DNA of 10,506 nt from Candidatus Shapirobacteria bacterium (lineage in GTDB: Bacteria; Patescibacteriota; Microgenomatia; UBA12405; JAHJSD01), in contig JALUUX010000051.1 of NCBI GenBank assembly GCA_027021145.1, positions 1-10,506 of the forward strand. The letters are read 5' to 3'. The position numbers were made by a program, and so were the translations under genes. The notes beneath the pieces were generated by a model, which made no database searches, was not told the DNA's origin, and was given only the letters and a program-made list of their open reading frames with translations. Every line of letters begins with the position of its first letter. Position 1 is the first letter of the stretch. Of this stretch, positions 1-5,746 are shown piece after piece.

Positions 1-267
1 CCAGAAATGAAGCGCTATTTTTGGCCGACGGCTCTAAAGGCAGGATTTGCCCGAGAGCGGCTTCACTGGTTCTCGACCGCCGGCGCAGCTGCCCGCTTTC
101 TCCGCCGCCGAATCAAAGGGCGAGAGCTGATTTTGGTCAAAGGCTCGCAAAATACGATTTTTTTGGAGATTGTGGTTGAGGCCTTGATGAAAAATCCCGC
201 TCAGGCTGAGCAGCTGCTTTGTCGCCGCGGCCGATTCTGGGACCGCCAGCGCCAGCCTTTCCGCTGA
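1..267 (+). CDS. murF: MurF-like Mur ligase, C-terminal fragment (5' end outside window)
   Basis: The reading frame is already open at base 1 and ends at TGA 265-267, so only about the last 88 residues are present. The segment ILVKGSQNTIFLE followed by VVEALM matches the C-terminal domain of MurF, where a (V/L)KGSR-type motif precedes a helix. MurE has a different, KGHE-type motif, and MurC lacks this one. The tail (LLCRRG, FWD) resembles that of Patescibacterial Mur ligases. MurF is the cytoplasmic ATP-dependent enzyme that adds D-Ala-D-Ala to the UDP-MurNAc-peptide precursor of peptidoglycan. The catalytic centre and ATP site lie upstream and cannot be checked, so another Mur-ligase-like protein remains possible. 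The internal ATG at base 7 is not needed as a start. The next gene begins 52 bases downstream behind its own promoter, so the two are probably separate transcription units. I see no terminator hairpin between them. Confidence 0.75.
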   Translation, partial: PEMKRYFWPTALKAGFARERLHWFSTAGAAARFLRRRIKGRELILVKGSQNTIFLEIVVEALMKNPAQAEQLLCRRGRFWDRQRQPFR

Positions 268-277
268 AAAACCGGAC

Positions 278-307
278 TTGAAATTGGCTTAAAAAAATTG
301 TTATGAT
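278..307 (+). promoter_or_regulatory. Predicted sigma70-type promoter for the protease operon
   Basis: TTGAAA (278-283) and TATGAT (302-307) are separated by 18 bases, and a TG at 299-300 gives an extended -10. Transcription would start near 314, only about six bases before the ATG at 320. GGAAAG (308-313) could serve as a Shine-Dalgarno with a 6-base spacer only if transcription starts earlier. The mRNA is therefore either nearly leaderless or uses an upstream promoter not seen here. Confidence 0.5.
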
Positions 308-319
308 GGAAAGCGAATC

Positions 320-2215
320 ATGAGAAAGTGGTTAGGTTTAGCAATTATTTGTTGGTTATTAGGACCAACAACGGTTTGGGCCCAAACTAAACCCCAGCCC
401 TCTTTATCTCAGGCCTCTTATCTCTTGCGCCAGTTTCAATCTCGCCGATCTGCCAGTGCCAGTCGCCGTCAAGAAAGCTATTTGCTGGTCAAATTTAAGG
501 AGAGGACTTCAAAAGGTCAGGTGGTTCCTTATAGCTCAGCTTTTCGAATTGGGGTGGGTGAGGACCGCTATCAAGAAGTTTGGCGGGTTGAACCTACCAA
601 TTTGCGCCAAATAATGGAACAATTGGCCGACCATCAAGCGGTAAGGTATGCTTTGCCAGAAGCCGTTACTTATGTTTATCCTCTAGCTTTAAAAGACAAG
701 CTTGATGATAAGTATCTTGAATTCCAGTGGTCTTTGCCTCAGATTAGCCTCGAAGAGGCATTAAATCTTTTGGCTGGTCGAAATTTGACTTTTGCTCCGG
801 TGACGATAATCATTGTCGATACTGGCATTTGGGCTGATCATGAAGATTTGGCCGGGCTAGTGACTGAGCGGATTTATTGTTCTCGGAGTGGTTGTCAGCC
901 TGAGACTAGTGATCTGATCTTTGATCCTCATGGCACTCATGTTGCCGGAATAGCTGCCGCTTTAACCAATAACCAGAAGGGAGTGGCGTCGTTAAATTTA
1001 CAAAATAAGTTTCGCTTGGTTTCTATTAGAGTTTTCGATGCTTTAGGAGAGGCGTCTGGTATTCCGAGTGCTTTGGAGTATATTCTAGAGAACTATCGTC
1101 AAAAGAAAAATGTAGTCGTCAATTACAGCTTGGGAAGCTGTTTTGATAATCCAAATTGGACCCAAGCGGAGAAACAACAACTTGAGGAGTTTCTTGCGTG
1201 GCAACGGGAAATGTTCGACAAAATGTGGCAGGCAGGGATTCTCTCAGTTTCTTCAGCGGGTAACACTGGGAGTGAACCCGATAACAAAGCCTGTTTTGGG
1301 GTCAACAACAAGTCCTATCCCGCTGCCTTTAATAGTGTAATTTCAGTGGCTGCTTTAGCGCCTGAAGGAAGCAAGAGTCCTTTTTCTCAGTATGGCGATT
1401 GGGTTGATCTAGCGGCGCCAGGGGGCGATCAGGAGCGATGTCTTGAGATGACGGGATTGACTGAGGAAGATGTTAATTATTGGGAGAACAATTGCGACCA
1501 AGGTCGAGTTGAGTCCGATCGTTGTAATCAAATTAAAGAAAAATTAACTCGTTATTTAGACTGTGCTTTGGTGCGAGGAATTTTGTCTACTATAGCCCCT
1601 ACCAGCATGAATAATTATGCCAGGAATGATTATTATTCTTTTCAGGGTACTTCTCAGGCGGCGCCCTTAGTGGCTGGTCTGGCGAGTTTGATTTGGTCTC
1701 TTGACCCCTCCCTTACCAATGCCCAAGTGCGTCAAATTCTCTTTGATTCGGCCGAAGCTATTCCTCAAACAGGCAATTATTGGCGCTATGGCCGCATTAA
1801 TGCTTATCAGGCCCTTCAGCGAGTTTTAGCTACTACCACCGGCACGCCTCCAAATTCGGGCACTACAGCTACTCCCACGCCAACCTCAACACCGAGTCCC
1901 ACACCGACTTCTGCGCCGGCTGCCGGGACAAAAGCACCCACAGCCACCTCAAAACCAACAGCTACGGCCATCCCTAGCCCTACTCCAACACCAGCTTTCT
2001 TAGGTCAATGTCGTTCCTTTTGTTCTCGACCCACCTTTGTTCGCGGCGATGCCAATTGCGACGGTCAGGTGGATCAAAGAGATTATTGGATTTGGTTGGA
2101 TCAGTTTGATAAGTCAGTTTATCAATGGGCCGAGCTTAATCAATTAGCCGACTTTGATTGTAACGGCCAGGTAGATTTATCTGATTTTGAGTTGTGGCGT
2201 CGTTATGGACTCTAA
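320..2215 (+). CDS. Secreted subtilisin-family (S8) serine protease with C-terminal dockerin
   Basis: A 631-residue exported protease. Residues 1-21 form a signal peptide with a likely cut after VWA (19-21). Residues ~50-121 look like a propeptide. The catalytic domain spans ~135-500 and has a full S8 triad: Asp167 (VDTG), His204 (HGTHVAG) and Ser445 (GTSQAAP), with oxyanion Asn315 (SAGN). A Thr/Pro-rich linker (~505-560) leads to a dockerin-like pair of calcium loops. Loop 1 uses Asp577, Asn579, Asp581 and Asp588; loop 2 uses Asp611, Asp613, Asn615 and Asp622. The mature part holds twelve cysteines, an even number suited to disulfides outside the cytoplasm, including Cys580 and Cys614 at the same position of each loop. 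Asn-to-Ser spacing is 130 residues against 66 in subtilisin BPN', because of a Cys-containing insert at ~370-436. The dockerin probably binds a cohesin, and the overlapping next gene encodes one. The protease substrate is unknown. The ATG start gives a clean signal peptide. Confidence 0.93.
   Translation: MRKWLGLAIICWLLGPTTVWAQTKPQPSLSQASYLLRQFQSRRSASASRRQESYLLVKFKERTSKGQVVPYSSAFRIGVGEDRYQEVWRVEPTNLRQIMEQLADHQAVRYALPEAVTYVYPLALKDKLDDKYLEFQWSLPQISLEEALNLLAGRNLTFAPVTIIIVDTGIWADHEDLAGLVTERIYCSRSGCQPETSDLIFDPHGTHVAGIAAALTNNQKGVASLNLQNKFRLVSIRVFDALGEASGIPSALEYILENYRQKKNVVVNYSLGSCFDNPNWTQAEKQQLEEFLAWQREMFDKMWQAGILSVSSAGNTGSEPDNKACFGVNNKSYPAAFNSVISVAALAPEGSKSPFSQYGDWVDLAAPGGDQERCLEMTGLTEEDVNYWENNCDQGRVESDRCNQIKEKLTRYLDCALVRGILSTIAPTSMNNYARNDYYSFQGTSQAAPLVAGLASLIWSLDPSLTNAQVRQILFDSAEAIPQTGNYWRYGRINAYQALQRVLATTTGTPPNSGTTATPTPTSTPSPTPTSAPAAGTKAPTATSKPTATAIPSPTPTPAFLGQCRSFCSRPTFVRGDANCDGQVDQRDYWIWLDQFDKSVYQWAELNQLADFDCNGQVDLSDFELWRRYGL
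1841..1996 (+). repeat. Low-complexity Thr/Pro linker-coding tract
   Basis: Irregular ACN/CCN codon repeats encode residues ~508-559 of the protease, rich in TPT and PTS units. It separates the catalytic domain from the dockerin and is presumably an extended, flexible spacer. Such linkers are typical of modular secreted enzymes and can be O-glycosylated in some bacteria, but nothing here shows glycosylation. Confidence 0.6.
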
Positions 2216-3287
2216 AAAAAGATCACTCTTGGTTTTATTGTTTTTGACCTTTTTTGCTTTGGGGGCGGGCTTTTATCTGAAACGCCGCTTAGAAGTGAGA
2301 AAGGGAGCTTATTTCACCACGGCCACCATGATGTTTCGGCCTGATAAAGAAGAAGTGAGTCAAAATGATCGTTTTAATTTAAGCCTTTTTGTTAATAGTG
2401 GGGACAAGAAGGTGTCAGGTTTTCGCTTGGTCCTGAATTACGACCCTGAAAAATTAAAATTCTTAGGAGAGAAAATAGTTCGGGTGGCCAATATGCCTTT
2501 TACTGAAACAATTATTATTAGGGAGGATCAGTCAGGCCAGATTCAATTGGTTAAGGTGGCAAAATTGAGAACGGAAAATTTAATGACCGGCCCCCAGTTA
2601 TTAGCGATTTTGGGATTTGAAGCAATTGGAACGGGCGAAGCAGCGATTAGTTTGAAGCGGGTTGAGCTGGTAGGGTTCAATCCTCAACTTGAGGAAAGTC
2701 AGCCGGACGTATCGTTTAAAATCGAAGGAGATCAAGGCACTCGAATTCGGATAAAAGCTGCCACAGGAGAGGGGTCAGGACCTCGATTAAAGATTTTGAC
2801 TAAAATCAAGGGTGTCACTCGCCCCCAGAGGAGCCAAATTCCCGTCTCAGTTAAATTGGGTCGAGGAAGCCAAATTGTTAAGGAATATACCAATCTTCAG
2901 GGACAATTAGATCAAGAGGGTAATTTAACGGTAGTGGTTAATCTGGGCCAAATTGAGCCAGCAGACGATTATTTCCTTCTGCTTAAAGTTCAAGGAGGGC
3001 TACAAAAGAAATACTGTATGAATTGGCAAAAAACCCCTTGCTCAGCTGGGGGAAGTTTGAGTTTGGGTGGGCGAGATGAGGTGGTAATTAAAGAGGCCGA
3101 TTATCCGGTAGAAATGGGGGATGTTAATGGCGATGGGGTGGTCAATTCAGTTGATCTTTCTTTAGTAAAGAAATCCCTAGGCCAGAACAATCCTGAGGGT
3201 GATGTTGATCTTAATGGGGTCAATAATTCGCGAGACATTGTCATTTTATTGATGACCTTGTCAGAGAAATACGATGAAGATTTCTAA
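2205..3287 (+). CDS. Membrane-anchored cohesin-domain protein with C-terminal dockerin
   Basis: A 360-residue protein read from ATG 2205, which overlaps the protease gene by 11 bases. An in-frame TTG at 2187 would add six residues that do not look like a natural N-terminus, so ATG is preferred. No clear Shine-Dalgarno is present, so translational coupling is likely. Residues ~8-25 form one hydrophobic segment between basic residues with no convincing signal-peptidase site, suggesting an N-terminal anchor with the rest outside. Residues ~38-175 resemble a cohesin fold: an early strand, then SGFRLVLNYDPEKLKFLG, the usual cohesin signature, and a late GxGEAAISL strand. A second beta-rich domain (~193-300) is unassigned. 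The C-terminus (~305-350) has two dockerin-like calcium loops: Asp306, Asn308, Asp310 and Asp317, then Asp333, Asp335, Asn337 and Asp344. Cohesins bind dockerins, so this protein could hold the neighbouring protease at the surface. Its own dockerin could bind another cohesin. Partner specificity cannot be read from sequence. Confidence 0.85.
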   Translation: MDSKKRSLLVLLFLTFFALGAGFYLKRRLEVRKGAYFTTATMMFRPDKEEVSQNDRFNLSLFVNSGDKKVSGFRLVLNYDPEKLKFLGEKIVRVANMPFTETIIIREDQSGQIQLVKVAKLRTENLMTGPQLLAILGFEAIGTGEAAISLKRVELVGFNPQLEESQPDVSFKIEGDQGTRIRIKAATGEGSGPRLKILTKIKGVTRPQRSQIPVSVKLGRGSQIVKEYTNLQGQLDQEGNLTVVVNLGQIEPADDYFLLLKVQGGLQKKYCMNWQKTPCSAGGSLSLGGRDEVVIKEADYPVEMGDVNGDGVVNSVDLSLVKKSLGQNNPEGDVDLNGVNNSRDIVILLMTLSEKYDEDF

Positions 3288-3675
3288 TTGGCGCTGGCTG
3301 GGGCTAGTGGGCTTAGTTTTGGGGGGAGTGGTTTTAGGATTGATTGGGATTAAAAAGCGACAGTCTGCATCCAAAAGAACTGAACGAGAATTGGGTCCTC
3401 GACCGAGTCTCTCATTGTCTGAAATCTCTCTGTCTAGAGCCGAAATCGAGCGTTTAGTGAAGGAGTTTTTGGCTCAAAATCAATATCCGGCCGAGTTTGA
3501 GATTGTTAAGAAAGAGCGAGTTGATTGGCCCACTGGAGCGCTAGGTTGTCCTAAGCCGGGCAAAGTTTACACTCAATCAGTGGAACCGGGCTATCGACTT
3601 CTAGTAAAAGTCAAATCGGAAACCTTGGAACTTCATTTGTCCATTCGGTCTAGGAGGTTAGTTCAATGTCAGTAA
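3274..3675 (+). CDS. Small membrane-anchored protein with W-x4-LGCPxPG domain, function unknown
   Basis: A 133-residue protein whose ATG overlaps the cohesin gene by 14 bases, placing it last in the three-gene operon. Residues ~8-26 form a Gly/Leu/Val-rich membrane helix followed by KKR, so the C-terminal part should face outwards. Residues ~50-70 are charged and probably helical. Residues 85-132 carry a motif I recognise from small uncharacterised bacterial proteins: Trp85, then LGCPKPGKVYTQ (Cys92, Tyr99, Gln101), a PGY at 105-107, and a closing Cys132. Cys92 and Cys132 are the only cysteines and could form a disulfide. I know of no established biochemical role for this domain. Its position suggests a part in surface assembly, protease control or anchoring, but that is guilt by association. 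A weak AGAGA lies about 7 bases before the ATG. Confidence 0.8.
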   Translation: MKISNWRWLGLVGLVLGGVVLGLIGIKKRQSASKRTERELGPRPSLSLSEISLSRAEIERLVKEFLAQNQYPAEFEIVKKERVDWPTGALGCPKPGKVYTQSVEPGYRLLVKVKSETLELHLSIRSRRLVQCQ

Positions 3676-3696
3676 GTTAAGCTAGAGGCTGGAGTA

Positions 3697-4080
3697 ATGA
3701 GTGAAGACTTTGTTGGCGATTTAGAAGTGACTATGATTGGTGGGCCTCTCCCTAAAGGCACCGAAGGCGGGAGGAATAGGGATTTTTGGTTAGGATTGGC
3801 GCAAATAAGAGCTAATTCCGTGTATGGCTTTTGTGAGGCCTACAATGATGGTGAAAGAGAAAGAGGGCAAGGAAGAAGGGGGGCAAAAACCTGTTTTCAA
3901 TGTCCAGGTCCTTACCACAGAGGAGGACAATGTCGTCATAATTTTAGTAGGGTAACATTGAGTAACACAGGGAGCTTTGTTTTTGAGACGGGGTCGTTGC
4001 GATGCGCTATGGAGCCAAGAGACCCTGAAGATCAAATAGTTGGGCGCTTGAGTCGGTTATTGGGCAGGGGAAAGCGTTGA
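3697..4080 (+). CDS. Doubtful small ORF, possibly frameshifted or not coding
   Basis: A 127-codon frame starting 21 bases after the previous stop, with AGAGG at 3684-3688 spaced 8 bases from the ATG. I recognise no family. For: an acceptable start context, and a CX2CX4HX4C spacing at codons ~67-80 that matches a zinc-knuckle pattern. Against: its last 49 bases overlap the glyA coding end on the other strand, the C-terminal part is Arg/Gly-rich with no clear secondary structure pattern, and AGA, AGG and ATA codons are more frequent than in neighbours. A competing frame at 3824-3955 (43 codons) ends in PVFNVQVLTTEEDNVVIILV, which looks more protein-like. A run of six G (3878-3883) could be a frameshift site joining the two into one product of about 86 residues. 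If neither frame is real, 3676-4031 is a 356-base stretch in which I see no other element. Confidence 0.3.
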   Translation: MSEDFVGDLEVTMIGGPLPKGTEGGRNRDFWLGLAQIRANSVYGFCEAYNDGERERGQGRRGAKTCFQCPGPYHRGGQCRHNFSRVTLSNTGSFVFETGSLRCAMEPRDPEDQIVGRLSRLLGRGKR

Positions 4081-5354
4081 GTTAGACGGCGAACGGCCCG
4101 GCGCAGGTTTTTTTGGAGGTTGGGAGAGAATTGGTCTTTCTCCAGGGCGCGAATAACTTGGCTAATCCACTGGCCGATTTGGTTCATTTCCGCCTCTTTC
4201 ATTCCTCGACTAGTGGCTGCCGGCGTGCCCAGGCGCAAGCCCGAGGGCCGCCGAGGGGGATTGGGATCATGGGGAATAGTGTTGGCGTTAGTAATTAGAC
4301 CAATGGTTTCTAGCGCCTCGGCCACGGTTTTGCCGTCTAACTTTTGGGGCCGAAGATCAAGAAGAAGAAGATGGCTCTCTGTCCCTCCGCTAACGAGCCG
4401 AAGGCCAGCTTGGGTTAAAACTTGAGCTAAAGCCTGGGCATTTTTAACCACTTGTTGGGCCCAGCGCTGAAATTGGACGGTTTGGGTTTGGGCTAGGGTA
4501 TAGCCGATGGCGGCAATGGTGTGCATCGATGGTCCTCCTTGGAGGCCGGGAAAAACAGCCCGATTAATTTTTTGTCCTAGATCAGGATCTTTCTTTAACC
4601 CCTTTTCGGTAACCATAATTATTGCTCCTCGTGGACCTCGAAGAGTTTTTTGGGTGGTGGTGGTAATCAGATCCACCCAAGGAGTGGGTGAGGGGTAAGC
4701 GCCTCCGACAATCAAACCAGCAATATGGGCAATGTCCGCCAAGAGATAAGCGCCGACTTCGTCACTGATCTGGGCAAATTTAGCCCAATCTAAGCGCCGT
4801 GGGTAAGCGGTGATGCCGGCAATGATCAATCGGGGTCGGTGTTGGCGAGCCAGTTGGGCCAGCTCTTGATAATCAATGATCTCGGCTTGATTAAGGGGAT
4901 AGCGCACTACCCGGTAAAGCCGACCAGTAAGAGAAACTTTTTGGCCATGACTCAGATGGCCGCCAGCATTAAGGCTGAGAGCCAAAATATCGGCTCGGTC
5001 GTCAGCGGCTGGGGGCCAGGGAAGCAGGGCTTGGTAAACAGCGAGATTGGCAAGACTGCCGCTAAGGGGTTGAACATTGGCAAAAGGGACCTGAAAAGCC
5101 TTTTTGGCCTGATCAATGGCATATTGCTCGATTTGATCAATATATTTTTGGCCTTGATAATAGCGTTGGCCGGGATAGCCCTCAGCATATTTGTCGCTGA
5201 GACGAGAACCCATTAATTGATAAACTCCAGGAAAAGGATGGTTTTCAGAGGGGATTAGGGTCAAAGTGGTTTCTTGGCGCTTTTCTTCCGCTGCCAAAAG
5301 CCGTGCCAAAGTGGGATCATTAAGGGAAAAATGACTCTGATTTGTTTTTCTCAT
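4032..5354 (-). CDS. glyA: Serine hydroxymethyltransferase
   Basis: A 440-residue PLP enzyme interconverting serine and glycine with transfer of the one-carbon unit to tetrahydrofolate, in the cytoplasm. Family signatures are in order: LIPSEN (33-38), KYAEGYPGQRYYQG (55-68; Tyr56, Glu58 and Tyr66 match E. coli Tyr55, Glu57 and Tyr65), SGSLAN (98-103), GGHLSHG (131-137, His133 stacking on the cofactor), DIAHIAG (207-213, Asp207 and His210), TTTTQKTLRGPRGA (231-244, Lys236 being the PLP lysine), FPGLQGGP (268-275) and SGLRLGTPA (371-379, Arg374 for the substrate carboxylate). Length is slightly above the usual ~415-420, from an insert near 112-122 and a short tail after LTQRFPL. The residue before the PLP lysine is Gln235, where His is usual. 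It is transcribed alone on the minus strand and ends in TGA, which supports the standard code. The ATG lies directly after an A/G-rich stretch with no well-spaced Shine-Dalgarno. Confidence 0.97.
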   Translation of the reverse strand: MRKTNQSHFSLNDPTLARLLAAEEKRQETTLTLIPSENHPFPGVYQLMGSRLSDKYAEGYPGQRYYQGQKYIDQIEQYAIDQAKKAFQVPFANVQPLSGSLANLAVYQALLPWPPAADDRADILALSLNAGGHLSHGQKVSLTGRLYRVVRYPLNQAEIIDYQELAQLARQHRPRLIIAGITAYPRRLDWAKFAQISDEVGAYLLADIAHIAGLIVGGAYPSPTPWVDLITTTTQKTLRGPRGAIIMVTEKGLKKDPDLGQKINRAVFPGLQGGPSMHTIAAIGYTLAQTQTVQFQRWAQQVVKNAQALAQVLTQAGLRLVSGGTESHLLLLDLRPQKLDGKTVAEALETIGLITNANTIPHDPNPPRRPSGLRLGTPAATSRGMKEAEMNQIGQWISQVIRALEKDQFSPNLQKNLRRAVRRLTQRFPLPNNRLKRPTI

Positions 5355-5375
5355 CTTCTCTTTTTCTAGTCAAAA

Positions 5376-5408
5376 CTAATATTAGATGATTATAACTTGT
5401 TAGGTCAA
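5376..5408 (-). promoter_or_regulatory. Predicted glyA promoter region with a 10-bp palindrome
   Basis: Two overlapping readings are possible on the minus strand. One is a consensus TATAAT (5394-5389) without a recognisable -35, giving a leader of about 28 bases. The other is TTGACC (5408-5403), an 18-base spacer and TAATAT (5384-5379), giving a leader of about 18 bases. The perfect palindrome CTAATATTAG (5376-5385) overlaps the start site of the first or the -10 of the second, where a repressor could act. The sequence alone cannot decide. Confidence 0.4.
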
Positions 5409-5436
5409 CACGAGAGGGTTTTGGCTATGATGAATG

Positions 5437-5445
5437 TGGTATAAT
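5437..5445 (+). promoter_or_regulatory. Extended -10 promoter for the small gene at 5492
   Basis: TGGTATAAT combines a consensus TATAAT (5440-5445) with an upstream TG (5437-5438). No good -35 lies 16-18 bases upstream, as is common for extended -10 promoters. Transcription would start near 5452, giving a leader of about 40 bases. Confidence 0.55.
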
Positions 5446-5479
5446 AACGGCAAGATTTTTCTAATTGTTCAAGTGAAAT

Positions 5480-5486
5480 AGGGAGG
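5480..5486 (+). promoter_or_regulatory. Strong Shine-Dalgarno for the gene at 5492
   Basis: AGGGAGG lies five bases before ATG 5492. It is the only near-consensus ribosome binding site in this window and fixes the start of the small ORF. The neighbouring genes have weak sites or none. Confidence 0.7.
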
Positions 5487-5491
5487 ATTAA

Positions 5492-5746
5492 ATGGGAGAC
5501 AAAGAGCAGTATGGGGTGAGATGTGTGGTGGAATGTAACCGAGGTGGAAAAGTTGTTATATCGGGTGGAAAAATAACAGAGGGGGGTGTCGTAATGATGA
5601 AAGATGTGCCGTTTGATAGAATAAAGGGAGGGAGATGTAGCAAAAGCGGGCGCTCAGTAGATCTTGTTTTCAAAGATGGAATTGTAGCTAATTGTAGTGA
5701 GTCGGTAAGGTGTCCACTGCCCTCTAAGCTTACTATTTGGCTCTAG
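5492..5746 (+). CDS. Small cysteine-containing protein of unknown function
   Basis: An 84-residue protein I cannot assign to a family. It has a consensus extended -10, a strong Shine-Dalgarno and an ATG, so it is more convincing as a gene than its size suggests. It has no signal peptide or membrane helix. Five cysteines (residues ~11, 15, 49, 68 and 74) and alternating hydrophobic stretches such as KVVISGG and SVDLVFKDGIVANC suggest a compact beta-rich fold, perhaps metal-binding or disulfide-bonded. Codon choice departs from the neighbours: AGA for Arg and ATA for Ile are frequent, while glyA, valS and the surface protein prefer CGN and ATT. This could mean recent acquisition or low expression constraint. 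Its TAG stop (5744-5746) overlaps the valS stop on the opposite strand within a CTAG. It is divergent from glyA and shares a 137-base promoter region with it. Confidence 0.6.
   Translation: MGDKEQYGVRCVVECNRGGKVVISGGKITEGGVVMMKDVPFDRIKGGRCSKSGRSVDLVFKDGIVANCSESVRCPLPSKLTIWL

Noticed and set aside
265..267. UGA as a sense codon (code 25)
   Set aside because: TGA ends the MurF-like frame just before a promoter and ends glyA at the expected family length, so the standard bacterial code fits.
2187..2204. Upstream TTG start for the cohesin protein
   Set aside because: It adds MSCGVV before an N-terminus that otherwise begins properly with MDSKKRS and a membrane helix. ATG 2205 also gives a more usual overlap with the preceding gene.
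4839..5216. A 125-codon plus-strand frame opposite glyA
   Set aside because: It is antisense to core SHMT motifs, with no promoter or ribosome binding site of its own.
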